Of a stretch of DNA of 64,000 nt, positions 11,301-20,789 are shown one piece after another. Within the stretch, counting starts at the first letter, position 1, and each line of letters opens with the position of its first letter. The translations under genes were made by a program, and so were the position numbers. The notes under the pieces were generated by a model that worked only from the letters and a program-made list of their open reading frames with translations, was not told the DNA's origin and did no database searches. Source of the stretch: Vibrio gangliei (GTDB lineage Bacteria; Pseudomonadota; Gammaproteobacteria; Enterobacterales; Vibrionaceae); the NCBI RefSeq assembly GCF_026001925.1, contig NZ_AP021869.1, positions 806,001-870,000 of the forward strand, read 5' to 3'.

Positions 11301-11857
11301 CCTACACGCAATGTCGTTTAAATGATTTGCAACCGACGCGACGAGATCAAAGCATGACCGTTGCTGGGTTGGTGATTGCCTCGCGTGTGATGACGACAAA
11401 ACGTGGCACACGAATAGGCCTGATGACACTCGACGATCGCTCTGGTCGCTTGGAGGTGATGTTATTCTCTGATGCGCTTGAACGCTATGCGGAATTGTTA
11501 GAACAAGATAAAATTGTCGTCGTTTCTGGACAGGTCAGCTTTGATGACTTCAATGGTGGGCTTAAAATGTCGGCTCGTGAAGTGATGAGTCTTGCGGATG
11601 CGCGTGAAAAATACGCCAAAGGATTATCAATTTCGATTGAACAATCACAAATTGACGGACAATTTTTCGACAAATTCAGTCAAATTTTAGAGCCATACCG
11701 AGCGGGTACGGTTCCGGTCAATATTTATTATCAGCGCCAAGATGCGAGAGCAAAATTGTCTTTGGGCGTCGAATGGCGAGTAACACCAGATGATAATTTA
11801 TTGGATGAATTAAAACTTCTTCTTGGAACTAAGCAAGTAGAACTCGAATTTAACTAA
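8378..11857 (+). CDS. dnaE: DNA polymerase III alpha subunit
   Basis: DnaE is the replicative polymerase subunit. Its 1159 residues match the usual length of about 1160. The order is an N-terminal PHP domain ([16 protein letters not shown]), the polymerase palm with the catalytic [10 protein letters not shown] motif (aspartates about 401 and 403), the fingers, a beta-binding and helix-hairpin-helix region, and an OB fold near residue 990 ([20 protein letters not shown]). No frameshift was seen. It is followed by 180 bp of non-coding DNA before accA. Confidence 0.98.
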   Translation: MSDPKFVHLRVHSDFSMVDGLSKVPPLVKKVAELGMPAMALTDFTNLCGLVKFYSTAHGCGIKPIVGADFTLQSPEFGDELTRLTILAKDNVGYKNLTLLISEAYQRGHVQHQPVIDKEWLVNHKEGLIILSGGRVGEVGRALLKGNQALLDSCLEFYQTHFPDHFYLELTRTGRPDEETYLHFALDIAEKHDLPVVATNEVVFLTPDQFDAHEIRVAIHDGYTLEDPRRPKNYSSQQYLRTEDEMFELFKDIPEALQNSVEIAKRCNVTVRLGEYFLPAFPTEGMKETEFLVMKSREGLEERLEFLFPDEKVRLEKRPEYDERLQVELDVINQMGFPGYFLIVMEFIQWSKDNGIPVGPGRGSGAGSLVAYALKITDLDPLEYDLLFERFLNPERVSMPDFDVDFCMDKRDRVIDHVAEMYGRDAVSQIITFGTMAAKAVIRDVGRVLGHPYGFVDRISKLVPPDPGMTLAKAFEAEPQLPELYEADEEVKELIDMCRILEGCTRNAGKHAGGVVISPTTITDFAPIYCDAEGHFPVTQFDKNDVEYAGLVKFDFLGLRTLTIIDWALGLINPRLEKEGKDLVRIESIDLADPASFRLLQNSETTAVFQLESRGMKDLIKRLQPDCFEDIIALVALFRPGPLQSGMVDNFIDRKHGREEVSYPDSTWQHESLKETLEPTYGIILYQEQVMQIAQILAGYTLGGADMLRRAMGKKKPEEMAKQRSVFKEGAEKNGVDGELAMKIFDLVEKFAGYGFNKSHSAAYALVSYQTLWLKTHYPAEFMAAVMTADMDNTEKVVGLVDECIRMNLKVLPPDVNSGLYRFNVNENGEIVYGIGAIKGVGEGPIENIISCREQGGYFKDLFDFCARVDLKKCNKRVIEKLIQAGALDRLGPHRAAMMASLDEAVKAAGQFHQAEAFGQSDMFGVLTEAPEEVEQAYAQVPEWPEKVWLEGERATLGLYLTGHPVNAYLKELSTYTQCRLNDLQPTRRDQSMTVAGLVIASRVMTTKRGTRIGLMTLDDRSGRLEVMLFSDALERYAELLEQDKIVVVSGQVSFDDFNGGLKMSAREVMSLADAREKYAKGLSISIEQSQIDGQFFDKFSQILEPYRAGTVPVNIYYQRQDARAKLSLGVEWRVTPDDNLLDELKLLLGTKQVELEFN

Positions 11858-12037
11858 AGAACAGGGCATTATTATCCGATTAATGAATAATATGCGCTGA
11901 TTGATTTTTATTGCGGTAAACATTATCTAGTATAGGTATGTCTCCAAATGGTTAAAGTTGTTATCAATTATGGTGCAACTTCAAGTATGATGGACTAGCG
12001 TAGTAGGAATAATTAAAACAATACAAAGGATTCTTTG

Positions 12038-12997
12038 ATGAGCCTAGATTTTCTTGAATTTGAAAAACCCATTGTTGAACTAGAAGCAAAAATTGAAGCT
12101 TTACGTGAAGGGTCACTTCATGGCGGTGATACATCTGTTGATTTGGGTAAAGAAATCAGCCAACTAGAAGCGAAAAGTTTAGAGCTAAAGAAAAAAATCT
12201 TTGGCAACTTAGGTGCATGGCAAGTTGCTCAACTTGCGCGTCACCCAAAACGTCCGTATACGCTTGATTATATCGAAAACGTATTTACTGAATTTGATGA
12301 GCTGGCAGGTGACCGTGCTTATGCCGATGATAAAGCTATCGTTGGTGGTTTAGCTCGTTTAGATGGTCGCCCTGTGATGGTGATTGGTCATCAAAAAGGT
12401 CGTGAAACCAAAGAAAAAGTGCGTCGTAACTTTGGTATGCCACGCCCTGAAGGTTACCGTAAAGCATTACGTTTAATGGAAATGGCGGAACGTTTTAATA
12501 TCCCAGTGATTACCTTTATCGATACCGCGGGTGCATACCCTGGTGTTGGTGCAGAAGAACGTGGTCAATCGGAAGCTATCGCACGTAACCTAAAAGTGAT
12601 GTCTGGCTTAAAAGTACCCGTCATTTGTAATGTTGTTGGTGAAGGCGGCTCAGGTGGCGCATTGGCAATCGGTGTGGGCGATTACGTTAACATGCTGCAA
12701 TACTCTACGTATTCTGTTATTTCACCGGAAGGTTGTGCTTCTATCTTATGGCGTGATTCAGATAAAGCACCACAAGCCGCTGAAGCGATGGGCTTGATTG
12801 CTCCTCGTCTAAAAGATCTTGGCTTGATCGATACTGTTATCGAAGAGCCTCTAGGTGGCGCACATCGTGATTACGTTGGTATGGCGGAAAACATGAAAGC
12901 AACGCTATTAGCGCAACTTGAAGAGCTTGATGGTTTAGATAATGACAACCTGCTTGAGCGTCGTTATCAACGTTTGATGAGCTACGGCTACTGTTAA
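12038..12997 (+). CDS. accA: Acetyl-CoA carboxylase carboxyltransferase subunit alpha
   Basis: AccA is the alpha half of the carboxyltransferase that makes malonyl-CoA, the first step of fatty acid synthesis. The 319-residue length equals that of E. coli AccA. The N-terminal coiled region [20 protein letters not shown] and the crotonase-fold motifs [18 protein letters not shown] and [15 protein letters not shown] are clear. ATG 12038 is chosen because AAAGGA at 12025-12030 is seven bases away; a TTG immediately before it adds one residue only. A strong terminator follows. Confidence 0.98.
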   Translation: MSLDFLEFEKPIVELEAKIEALREGSLHGGDTSVDLGKEISQLEAKSLELKKKIFGNLGAWQVAQLARHPKRPYTLDYIENVFTEFDELAGDRAYADDKAIVGGLARLDGRPVMVIGHQKGRETKEKVRRNFGMPRPEGYRKALRLMEMAERFNIPVITFIDTAGAYPGVGAEERGQSEAIARNLKVMSGLKVPVICNVVGEGGSGGALAIGVGDYVNMLQYSTYSVISPEGCASILWRDSDKAPQAAEAMGLIAPRLKDLGLIDTVIEEPLGGAHRDYVGMAENMKATLLAQLEELDGLDNDNLLERRYQRLMSYGYC

Positions 12998-13030
12998 TCT
13001 TTGATGACGACAGTACATCGTTGATACACT

Positions 13031-13056
13031 GAAAGCGGGCTTCGGCTCGCTTTTTT
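13031..13056 (+). terminator. Intrinsic terminator after accA
   Basis: AAAGCGGGC, a TTCG tetraloop, then GCTCGC and six T residues form a stable hairpin with one wobble. It ends the dnaE-accA transcript. Confidence 0.85.
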
Positions 13057-13128
13057 GTTTTTCGGCGATTGTATCAATTATCTTTTTGACGTTACTTGGG
13101 TAGAGACCCTTTAAAGAGTACTTTAACT

Positions 13129-14544
13129 ATGCTGTACACGACGTTTTATCACACCTTGAAGCCTTATCTTGCCGATAATCCCAATTTGGTGTTGGGATTG
13201 AGCGGTGGCCTAGATTCACGTGTGTTACTGCATTTATTAGCTCAGTTAAAGTCTCAACGTCCCCAAATTCAAATCAAAGCTGTTCATGTTCATCACGGTT
13301 TAAGCACCAATGCGGATGCTTGGTTAATTCAGTGTCAGCAATGGGCGCAAGACAGCCAAATTGAATTTGTTGCTGAACGAGTGAATGTGAACACGGCAAC
13401 TCGAGTGAGTTTAGAGCAAGCTGCAAGAGAAGCTCGCTATCAAGCCTTAGCCAAACATATTAATGGGAACGATTTATTGCTGACCGCGCATCATCAAGGC
13501 GACCAGCTCGAAACCTTCTTATTGGCGCTGAAGCGCGGTAGTGGGCCTAAAGGGTTAGCATCCATGGCACACGCAATGCCTTTTGCTAAGGGTAGCTTGG
13601 TTCGTCCGTTATTGAATATTTCTAGGGAAGAGTTACAGGCTTATGCTAATGAGTGCCAACTGAATTGGGTGGAAGATGAAAGCAATCAAGATACCCGCTT
13701 TGATCGTAACTTTATCCGCCATGAAATTGCACCCGCATTAAAACAGCGTTGGCCGAATATTGAAAAATCGGTCGCGAGAAGTGCTGCTTTGTGCGCTCAA
13801 CAAGAAAATCTGCTTAAAGAGCTGCTAAATGAGCGTTATCAGGGCTTATTAAGTCATGATGGCTCAGTTGCTATCAATGAATTGCAAAAGCAGTCAGAGG
13901 CTTGCAGAAACGCAATTTTACGATTGTGGCTACAAGAACAAGGCTTCACTATGCCAAGTGAAAAGCAGCTACAGCAAATTTGGCATAACGTCGCATTATC
14001 CAAGCCTGATGCCGCTCCTATTTTGACTTATGGCAATACTCAAATTGGTCGACATCAACATCAATTGTATGCCTTTAATCAATGCCCAGATTTATCTGAT
14101 TTTAATGTGCAATGGGATATCGCCACCCCGTTGACTTTGCCACATGATTTGGGGCAGCTGGTATTGAAGCCCCTGTTTAATAATCAAGAGTTTAATAACC
14201 AAGAGATTAAGCAAGAAGATGGTAATCTCAATCAGGCTGAACAGAAAAACGATTTCGATGTTCAATCGTTAAAGGCAAAGAGCATTCAAACCCTGTCTCT
14301 ACCACACCGTTTACGAGTATTGAATGTGACGTTCTCTGCTACTGGTATTCACGCACATCCAGAAGGCAGACCTTATGGGCGAGCCTTGAAAAAATTATTG
14401 CAAGATTGGTCAATTCCAACCTGGCAACGTCAGCAGATCCCATTTTTAGTCGATGATAATGAATTAGTTGCCGCAGTAGGCTTGTGTGTCGGTCAAGCCT
14501 ACAGTGGCGTCGAATATCAATTATTGTGGCTGCCGTCGGATTGA
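13129..14544 (+). CDS. tilS: TilS tRNA(Ile)-lysidine synthetase
   Basis: TilS attaches lysine to cytidine 34 of the minor tRNA-Ile with an AUG-reading anticodon, changing its identity. The N-terminal PP-loop motif LGLSGGLDSRVLL (about residues 22-34) binds ATP, followed by AVHVHHGLS and the TilS substrate-binding and C-terminal domains. At 471 residues it is longer than E. coli TilS (about 430). The extra part includes an Asn/Gln/Glu-rich stretch near residues 350-385 (with FNNQEFNNQE), which looks like a low-complexity insertion. ATG 13129 is preferred over TTG 13096. Confidence 0.93.
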   Translation: MLYTTFYHTLKPYLADNPNLVLGLSGGLDSRVLLHLLAQLKSQRPQIQIKAVHVHHGLSTNADAWLIQCQQWAQDSQIEFVAERVNVNTATRVSLEQAAREARYQALAKHINGNDLLLTAHHQGDQLETFLLALKRGSGPKGLASMAHAMPFAKGSLVRPLLNISREELQAYANECQLNWVEDESNQDTRFDRNFIRHEIAPALKQRWPNIEKSVARSAALCAQQENLLKELLNERYQGLLSHDGSVAINELQKQSEACRNAILRLWLQEQGFTMPSEKQLQQIWHNVALSKPDAAPILTYGNTQIGRHQHQLYAFNQCPDLSDFNVQWDIATPLTLPHDLGQLVLKPLFNNQEFNNQEIKQEDGNLNQAEQKNDFDVQSLKAKSIQTLSLPHRLRVLNVTFSATGIHAHPEGRPYGRALKKLLQDWSIPTWQRQQIPFLVDDNELVAAVGLCVGQAYSGVEYQLLWLPSD

Positions 14545-14618
14545 CAGTGATGAGGATACCTTTTCACAATCTGTGTTGAGAGGTATACTTTAAAGAAGTT
14601 TCAGAGTTTTAGGGATAA

Positions 14619-14963
<345 letters not shown>

Positions 14964-14998
14964 ACCGTTAGGTTTCTATAAAAACTAGATTGGCATAA

Positions 14999-15027
14999 AG
15001 AGGAGGCGATTTCGCTTCCTTTTTTGT
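14999..15027 (+). terminator. Intrinsic terminator after glnB
   Basis: AGGAGGCGA and TCGCTTCCT pair around a two-base loop, allowing one wobble, and lead into six T residues. Confidence 0.85.
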
Positions 15028-15065
15028 TTGTGCACTGATTGTATTACCTAAATGGATCTTGATTA

Positions 15066-15917
15066 ATGAAACTAAAATATTGGGCAATGGGGGTTGCGGT
15101 TCTAGCGGGAGCCTCAGTGGTTGGTTTTTATTCTATTTTTACCATTCCTAAACAGCCGCAAATCATTTCAATCCACCAGCAAGACTCTTCTTCAAATTGG
15201 TATTGTCATCAATCGGAATCACAGCCCGATGCGATTGATAACCAAGGGAATCTAGATCTTATGGTGTGGAATATACATAAGCAAGCCGATCCAGGATGGC
15301 AGCAAGCTCTCAGTCAATTTAGCCAAGATAAGCAATTGATCTTACTTCAAGAAGCGAGTTTATCTTCTAAATTAAAGGAGTGGGTTGACTTACAAGACTG
15401 GGGGGCGAGTTATGTCAATGCGTTTAAGGCGTTTGGTGTGAGTGCTGGCGTGCTGAATTTAGCCAGTCAAATGCCCATTAGAGCTTGTGCGTATACCAGC
15501 GTTGAGCCTTGGATTATGTTACCTAAGTCCGCTTTGTATGCACGATATCGACTTTCAAATGGACAAGATTTAGTCGTGATCAATGTACATGCGATCAATT
15601 TCACTGTCGGAACTAAAGAGTTTGAGCAGCAGATTGAGCAATTGGAAAAGGCGGTGAAAAAGCACCAAGGTCCTTTAATTGCCGCTGGAGATTTTAATAC
15701 TTGGAGCGAAACTCGGTTAGAAGAATTAAGACGTATCACCGGTTCACTGGGTATGAAAGAAGTGGCTTTTACACCGGATAACCGTAAAGTGTTTCTTAAT
15801 GACTTGCCGTTTGATCATGTATTTTATCGTGGCTTAACAATGGTATCAGCGAGCTCTCCAACCACAAGTGCATCTGACCATAACCCATTACTCGTGAGTT
15901 TTCGTCTAGAGCATTGA
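15066..15917 (+). CDS. Endonuclease/exonuclease/phosphatase (EEP) family protein
   Basis: This 283-residue protein has the EEP fold shared by DNase I, exonuclease III and sphingomyelinase-like enzymes; the substrate is not known. The N terminus is a hydrophobic segment (about residues 4-26) that could be a signal anchor. Metal and phosphate motifs are in order: DLMVWNIHKQ (about residue 60), LLQEAS (residues 93-98), VVINVHAINF, AAGDFNTWSETR and ASDHNPLLVSF near the C terminus. All the expected catalytic Asp, Asn and His residues appear present. It lies between the glnB terminator and a convergent terminator, so it is a single-gene unit. Confidence 0.85.
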   Translation: MKLKYWAMGVAVLAGASVVGFYSIFTIPKQPQIISIHQQDSSSNWYCHQSESQPDAIDNQGNLDLMVWNIHKQADPGWQQALSQFSQDKQLILLQEASLSSKLKEWVDLQDWGASYVNAFKAFGVSAGVLNLASQMPIRACAYTSVEPWIMLPKSALYARYRLSNGQDLVVINVHAINFTVGTKEFEQQIEQLEKAVKKHQGPLIAAGDFNTWSETRLEELRRITGSLGMKEVAFTPDNRKVFLNDLPFDHVFYRGLTMVSASSPTTSASDHNPLLVSFRLEH

Positions 15918-15975
15918 TATGACGATGAGCTGATGAATTCGAAATCTTAAGAAAACTGAAAGCCAAGTACAAAAT

Positions 15976-16003
15976 AAAAAGCCTCGTACAAGACGAGGCT
16001 TAA
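15976..16003. terminator. Bidirectional terminator between the EEP gene and mltD
   Basis: AAGCCTCGT, a five-base loop ACAAG, and ACGAGGCTT pair perfectly, with A residues before the stem that read as U on the mltD strand. It lies between the convergent EEP-family gene and mltD. Confidence 0.75.
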
Positions 16004-16033
16004 AGGTTAGCGGCTTTTTATTCTCTAGTACGG

Positions 16034-17602
16034 TTAGACGCTGCCGACTTTGGTCACGTCGACATACAATTTCAATTTCTGACCCGGTTGTAGGTAATCT
16101 TTACGATCAAGACCATTCCAAGCTAATACTTGGTGGGTTTCAACTTTAAATTTCTGTGCAATGCTGCCAACCGTATCACCAGAGCGAACGTTATAAACGA
16201 CAGTGCGAATCACCGCGCCGGTTTTATTCTCTTTCCACATCACGAGCTTTTGGCCAACACGCAATGAATCGTTTGGAGCCATGCCGTTCCATTTTGCTAA
16301 TGATTGCACTGAAACATTGTTGTTTTTTGCAATCGCCCAGAAACTGTCACCATTTTTTACCGTGTATTCCGTTTTCAATTGCCCACGTGAAGTGGATTGA
16401 ATCTTAGCTAAACGGTTCTCTGCACTTAACGTGTAGTTAGTGTTATTTTGGCTTGAGCGAGGTACCAATAAATATTGGCCAACGCGGATGTTACTGTTAT
16501 TCAGGTTATTCGCAGTTTGAATTGCTTTACTGGTGGTTTGGTTCTTATTCGCTATCACACTCAAGCTGTCGCCTGGCTTAACTTTATAACGGATAAATTG
16601 AATACCCTTACCTTTCTTTTTAGCCGCTTGCTCATTAAAGCGATCCGCTTTGTCTAATGGAACTAAAAAGCTATACGGGCCAGTTGGTGATGTTGCCCAT
16701 TGGTTGTAACCAGGGTTATAGCTTTGTAGTTCTTTTACTGAGATGCCGGCATATTGGGCGGCGATGGCTAAATCTAGTTGTTCTTTTGGATTCACTTCTG
16801 CCAGTACTGGCTTGTTTGGAATCGCTGGAATATCAACACCGTACGCTTCTTGGTTAGCAAGGATATCAGCCAGTGCTAACAACTTAGGGACGTAGCCTCG
16901 AGTTTCTTTCGGCAAATTCAGAGAGAAGAAATCGGTCGGCTTGCCCGCTTTGCGATTCTGTCGGATAGCGCTAGAGACGCGCCCACCGCCACTATTATAG
17001 GCCGCAATAGCATTTTCCCAGTCACCATCAAAACGATCACCAAGGTAAGTCATGTAATCTAGTGCAGCATTGGTTGATGCGCTGACATCGCGTCGGCCGT
17101 CATACCAATAATTGATATCTAAACCAAAACGATCCGCCGTCATTGGAACGAATTGCCATAAACCGGCTGCACTGCCGTATGAATAAGCAAAGGGATCAAA
17201 CGCACTTTCAACGACAGGCAGTAACGTAAGCTCCAATGGCAATTTACGCTCTTCAATACGAGTGGTGATCATATAAAGAAACGGCGCAGCACGCTCCGAT
17301 ACCGTTTTTAAGTGGGTCGGGTTTTTCAAGTACCAGTTACGGTAATATTCGATGCTTGGATCGTCAGGAATTGGAAGTTTAAACTGCATTGAAATGCGCT
17401 TCCAAAGATCCTCTTGTTGTTGAGGGGTCAACTGCACTGGCTTTTTAACAACCGGCGCTTTGACCTTTTGAGTTTTACCTGAATCAACAGATACAGTTTG
17501 GTTAGCTTTGTCCTTAGCATCGGTCTGTTGATCGGTGTTAGTTGGTACGGTCTGGCAACCTACCAGGAGTAAAGCCGTAGCCCAAATGTATTTTGAATTC
17601 AT
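16034..17602 (-). CDS. mltD: Membrane-bound lytic murein transglycosylase D
   Basis: MltD cleaves the glycan strands of peptidoglycan, forming anhydro-muramyl ends. The N terminus is a lipoprotein signal with lipobox LLVGC (Cys 16), so the enzyme is probably outer-membrane anchored. An SLT family 1 domain follows (about residues 110-240), with catalytic Glu 132 in PVVESAFDPFAYSYGSAAGL. The C terminus holds three LysM repeats (about 335-385, 405-455 and 465-515, each starting with Y-x-V-x-x-GD). The E. coli protein has fewer LysM repeats and about 450 residues, so this 522-residue form is extended. Confidence 0.95.
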   Translation of the reverse strand: MNSKYIWATALLLVGCQTVPTNTDQQTDAKDKANQTVSVDSGKTQKVKAPVVKKPVQLTPQQQEDLWKRISMQFKLPIPDDPSIEYYRNWYLKNPTHLKTVSERAAPFLYMITTRIEERKLPLELTLLPVVESAFDPFAYSYGSAAGLWQFVPMTADRFGLDINYWYDGRRDVSASTNAALDYMTYLGDRFDGDWENAIAAYNSGGGRVSSAIRQNRKAGKPTDFFSLNLPKETRGYVPKLLALADILANQEAYGVDIPAIPNKPVLAEVNPKEQLDLAIAAQYAGISVKELQSYNPGYNQWATSPTGPYSFLVPLDKADRFNEQAAKKKGKGIQFIRYKVKPGDSLSVIANKNQTTSKAIQTANNLNNSNIRVGQYLLVPRSSQNNTNYTLSAENRLAKIQSTSRGQLKTEYTVKNGDSFWAIAKNNNVSVQSLAKWNGMAPNDSLRVGQKLVMWKENKTGAVIRTVVYNVRSGDTVGSIAQKFKVETHQVLAWNGLDRKDYLQPGQKLKLYVDVTKVGSV

Positions 17603-17845
17603 TAAAAACAGCCTCTAGAAAATGGCTGCAAATGATACTTTTGTTTATGAATCTCTGGCAAGCGCGAAATAGTCTAAAACGGCATAAAACCTGATATTCA
17701 GTGTGAGAATAGATGAAGTTTTAGATAATTTTATGAGCAATTTGATTGATTTGGCATCAAAAAACAAGTTGTAAGCGTTTGTAACTGTTTATGAGCAGGT
17801 TTTAGAAGCGTGTCACAAAAGGCTTACAACCGTGTTTTTTCCATA

Positions 17846-18628
17846 CTAAAATTCATTTTTCCATTCACGCAATGCCGCAAATACCGATAATTCGTTCAGT
17901 TCATCGGTACGTGCTGAAACGGCTTTCATTACACTTGGTTCTTGGCAACGTAGAAATGGATTAATCCACTTTTCTTGGCGAATGGTGGTTGGGAGTGTGG
18001 GTTTTTCTTGCGCACGAAGACGGTTTACTTCGTCACGGTATTCGTGCAGTAGTTGATTATCAGGCTCAACCGCTAGCGCAAAAGAGACATTAGAGGAAGT
18101 GTATTCATGAGCGCAGTACACTTCCGTTTCTTGTGGCAATGAGGCAAGTTTTTGTAGCGATTGAAACATCTCTTCATAAGTGCCTTCAAACACACGGCCA
18201 CAACCGGCAGAGAAAAGCACATCACCACAGAATAGTTTGCCATCGCCAACATAAGCAATGTGACCATGGGTATGCCCAGGAACATCCATCACTAAAAAGG
18301 TTTCACCGAAGATATCAATGCGATCGCCACCTTGAACTGATTGAGTCAGCATTAACACTGGGTCGTTGCTTGGGCCTATGACTTTGGCTTTAGGACAATG
18401 GCGCAGTAATTCGGCCACGCCGCCAACATGATCAGGGTGATGGTGAGTGATGATAATTAACTCAAGTTGTAAATTATCTTGTTCTAATCTGGTTAAAACG
18501 GGTGCCGCTTCTCCTGGGTCGACTATGGCACAGGACGTTGTATTATTTTGAATCAGCCAGATGTAATTATCATTAAATGCAGGTATGCTTTTGACCGTTA
18601 AACCTGAATTTTTGTTATCAGTTAACAT
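17846..18628 (-). CDS. gloB: Hydroxyacylglutathione hydrolase (glyoxalase II)
   Basis: GloB hydrolyses S-lactoylglutathione to lactate and glutathione, finishing methylglyoxal detoxification. The 260-residue protein has the metallo-beta-lactamase motif [10 protein letters not shown], further metal ligands in [11 protein letters not shown] and [11 protein letters not shown], and the family C-terminal helices. ATG 18628 is preferred, since GGAG lies seven bases upstream; a TTG four codons earlier is less likely. It is divergent from the methyltransferase gene, the same arrangement as gloB-yafS in E. coli. Confidence 0.96.
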   Translation of the reverse strand: MLTDNKNSGLTVKSIPAFNDNYIWLIQNNTTSCAIVDPGEAAPVLTRLEQDNLQLELIIITHHHPDHVGGVAELLRHCPKAKVIGPSNDPVLMLTQSVQGGDRIDIFGETFLVMDVPGHTHGHIAYVGDGKLFCGDVLFSAGCGRVFEGTYEEMFQSLQKLASLPQETEVYCAHEYTSSNVSFALAVEPDNQLLHEYRDEVNRLRAQEKPTLPTTIRQEKWINPFLRCQEPSVMKAVSARTDELNELSVFAALREWKNEF

Positions 18629-18667
18629 GTGGATCTCCAATCCCGACTGCGAAGAGATGTCTATTCA

Positions 18668-19408
18668 ATGAAGCCAGCACGTATTCAAAAGTCATTAGTT
18701 CAACCCCATTCTTGGCAGCAGCTAAAAAATGGTGAATGGGTTTCTGAATCGATTCAAACTCGCCTTGATGAGTGGTGCCCCAAGTTTTTTGGTTATCACA
18801 TGCTTAAACTCGGTGGGCTAAGCTGCGAATTGACCACACACAATTGCAATATCAAACATCAAGTCAATGTTGATATTGAAAATCCGCTTCATTCCGTCAT
18901 CGCTGATGCTTATGATTTGCCTTTTGTTGAAAAAAGCATCGATGCTGCCTTGGTTTGTCACCAGCTAGACTATTGTAGCGATCCTCATCGGCTGTTGCGA
19001 GAAATTGATAGAATAATTATTGATGACGGGCACTTAATTCTCACTGGCTTTAATCCAATTAGCCTCACTGGCATTTCAAGTTTGATGCCTTGGCGAAAGA
19101 ATAATCTGCCTTGGAGTGGCCGTATGTTTACGCCATATCGCATCAAAGATTGGCTAGGGTTGCTTAATTACGAAGTATTGCACTGTGATACTTATGCGTT
19201 GTTTCCGGTGAGTAAAGGGCGGGCGTTTACCACTTGGTTAGAGCACGGTTTAGGCTCTTGCGGCTCGACGTTCGGTAGTGTGTATTTTATTGTGGCTAAA
19301 AAGCGCATGTATCCACTTAAGCCCATCAAACCGCACTGGAAGGTGAAACGTCGAGGGTTGTCACCAGCCAGTGTTGGGTTTAATAAGAGTTTGCGTCGCA
19401 GTAAATAA
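18668..19408 (+). CDS. yafS: Class I SAM-dependent methyltransferase, YafS-like
   Basis: A 246-residue methyltransferase-fold protein of unknown substrate. The expected Rossmann elements appear as DAYDLPFVEKSIDAALVCHQLDY and the later strand IDDGHLILTGFNPISLTG, but the glycine-rich SAM loop near the N terminus is weak (FGYHMLKLGGLSCEL). The gene lies between gloB and rnhA-dnaQ, the same place as yafS in E. coli, which supports orthology. ATG 18668 follows a GAAGAG motif and gives MKPARIQKSLVQ; starts further upstream overlap the gloB leader. Confidence 0.85.
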   Translation: MKPARIQKSLVQPHSWQQLKNGEWVSESIQTRLDEWCPKFFGYHMLKLGGLSCELTTHNCNIKHQVNVDIENPLHSVIADAYDLPFVEKSIDAALVCHQLDYCSDPHRLLREIDRIIIDDGHLILTGFNPISLTGISSLMPWRKNNLPWSGRMFTPYRIKDWLGLLNYEVLHCDTYALFPVSKGRAFTTWLEHGLGSCGSTFGSVYFIVAKKRMYPLKPIKPHWKVKRRGLSPASVGFNKSLRRSK

Positions 19409-19435
19409 CCTTAGCTGCTGATAACTAGAAGTCCT

Positions 19436-19909
19436 TTATTTATCCGAGTTGGCTTCAAACCCAGCATCTTCTTGGGTAGGGGACTCGGCAGCAGTACGGG
19501 CAAGTTCGTCACAAATTTCGTTTTCTCTGTGCCCTGCGTGGCCTTTGACCCAATGCCATTCAATTTGATGGCGTGCGGTTTCTTGGTCTAGGGCCTTCCA
19601 TAAGTCGACATTTTTAACCGGCTTCTTCGCTGCGGTTTGCCAGTTTTTCTTTTTCCAGCCATGAATCCATTGCGTGATGCCTTGGCGAACATATTGGCTA
19701 TCAGTGGTTAATGTCACCTGGCAAGGTTCGGTTAAGGCTTTTAGCGCGACGACGGCTGCCATCATTTCCATGCGATTATTGGTGGTGAGGGTAAACCCTT
19801 CAGAAAGGTATTTTTCTTTGCCTTTGTAACGCAATACAATCCCATAACCACCCGGGCCTGGGTTGCCTAAACAAGAACCGTCTGTGAAAATTTCTACGTG
19901 TTTCGCCAT
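19436..19909 (-). CDS. rnhA: Ribonuclease HI
   Basis: RnhA degrades the RNA strand of RNA-DNA hybrids, for example at R-loops and primers. The 157-residue sequence has all the catalytic carboxylates: [16 protein letters not shown] (Asp 10), [11 protein letters not shown] (Glu 48), TTDSQYV (Asp 70) and the C-terminal [13 protein letters not shown]. The basic region [17 protein letters not shown] matches the substrate-binding handle. It is divergent from dnaQ with 56 bp between the starts, as in enterobacteria. Confidence 0.97.
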   Translation of the reverse strand: MAKHVEIFTDGSCLGNPGPGGYGIVLRYKGKEKYLSEGFTLTTNNRMEMMAAVVALKALTEPCQVTLTTDSQYVRQGITQWIHGWKKKNWQTAAKKPVKNVDLWKALDQETARHQIEWHWVKGHAGHRENEICDELARTAAESPTQEDAGFEANSDK

Positions 19910-19965
19910 GATTTGATACTATGTGCCGATATGAGTTAATACGGCTAGTCTGACAAGAGTTTATT

Positions 19966-20712
19966 ATGAATACCAGCACTAATGTTTCTTATGACCGCAT
20001 CATCGTTCTCGATACCGAAACCACGGGTATGAACCGAGAAGGTGGACCTGTGTATATGGGACACCGCATTATTGAAATCGGTGCGGTAGAAATTGTGAAC
20101 CGTAAACTCACAGGCCGTCACTTTCATGTGTATATCAAACCCGACCGAGAGATTGATCCGGAAGCGATCGCGGTTCACGGTATTACCGATGAGTTTTTGG
20201 TCGATAAGCCAGAATATAAACAAGTCCATCAAGAGTTTTTAGAGTTTATTCAAGGTGCTGAGTTAGTTGCCCACAATGCGCCCTTTGACGTGAGCTTTAT
20301 GGATTATGAGTTTGAGTTAGCGGGACAACCACTTAAGACTGCTCAAGTTTGTAAAATCACCGATACCTTGGCGATGGCGAAGAAAATCTTCCCAGGTAAA
20401 CGCAATAACTTGGATGTGTTGTGTGATCGTTATGGTATAGATAATTCGCATCGTACTTTGCACGGCGCTTTGCTCGATGCCGAAATCTTGGCGGATGTTT
20501 ATCTGCTGATGACCGGTGGTCAAACCGCGATGCAATTTAATGCAGGCCAAGCCAAAGAAGGTGAGACGGGTGAGTCGATTAAGCGAGCGACCGGCTGCAA
20601 GGCATTAAAAGTATTAAAAGCCACCGATGAAGAATTACAGTTACATGAAGAACGCTTGGATGTGTTTGCTAAAAAAGGAACGTGTTTGTGGCGCTGTGAG
20701 CCGGAGCAGTAG
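19966..20712 (+). CDS. dnaQ: DNA polymerase III epsilon subunit (proofreading exonuclease)
   Basis: DnaQ gives 3'-5' proofreading to the replicative polymerase. The DEDDh motifs are in place: IVLDTETTGMN (ExoI), VAHNAPFDVSFMDYEF (ExoII) and LHGALLDAEILADVY with the ExoIII histidine. The C-terminal tail binds the alpha subunit. The 248 residues match the family length. The start ATG 19966 follows AAGAG. A symmetrical terminator separates it from the convergent fadE. Confidence 0.97.
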   Translation: MNTSTNVSYDRIIVLDTETTGMNREGGPVYMGHRIIEIGAVEIVNRKLTGRHFHVYIKPDREIDPEAIAVHGITDEFLVDKPEYKQVHQEFLEFIQGAELVAHNAPFDVSFMDYEFELAGQPLKTAQVCKITDTLAMAKKIFPGKRNNLDVLCDRYGIDNSHRTLHGALLDAEILADVYLLMTGGQTAMQFNAGQAKEGETGESIKRATGCKALKVLKATDEELQLHEERLDVFAKKGTCLWRCEPEQ

Positions 20713-20734
20713 ATTATTCAATAGATTGGTAAAT

Positions 20735-20772
20735 AAACGCTCCAGTTGTTGATATCACCACTGGAGCGTTTT
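20735..20772. terminator. Bidirectional terminator between dnaQ and fadE
   Basis: AAACGCTCCAGT at 20735-20746 pairs perfectly with ACTGGAGCGTTT at 20760-20771, giving 12-bp arms with A and T ends on both sides. It serves the convergent dnaQ and fadE transcripts. Confidence 0.85.
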
Positions 20773-20789
20773 AGTTTTAAGATCTCGGC

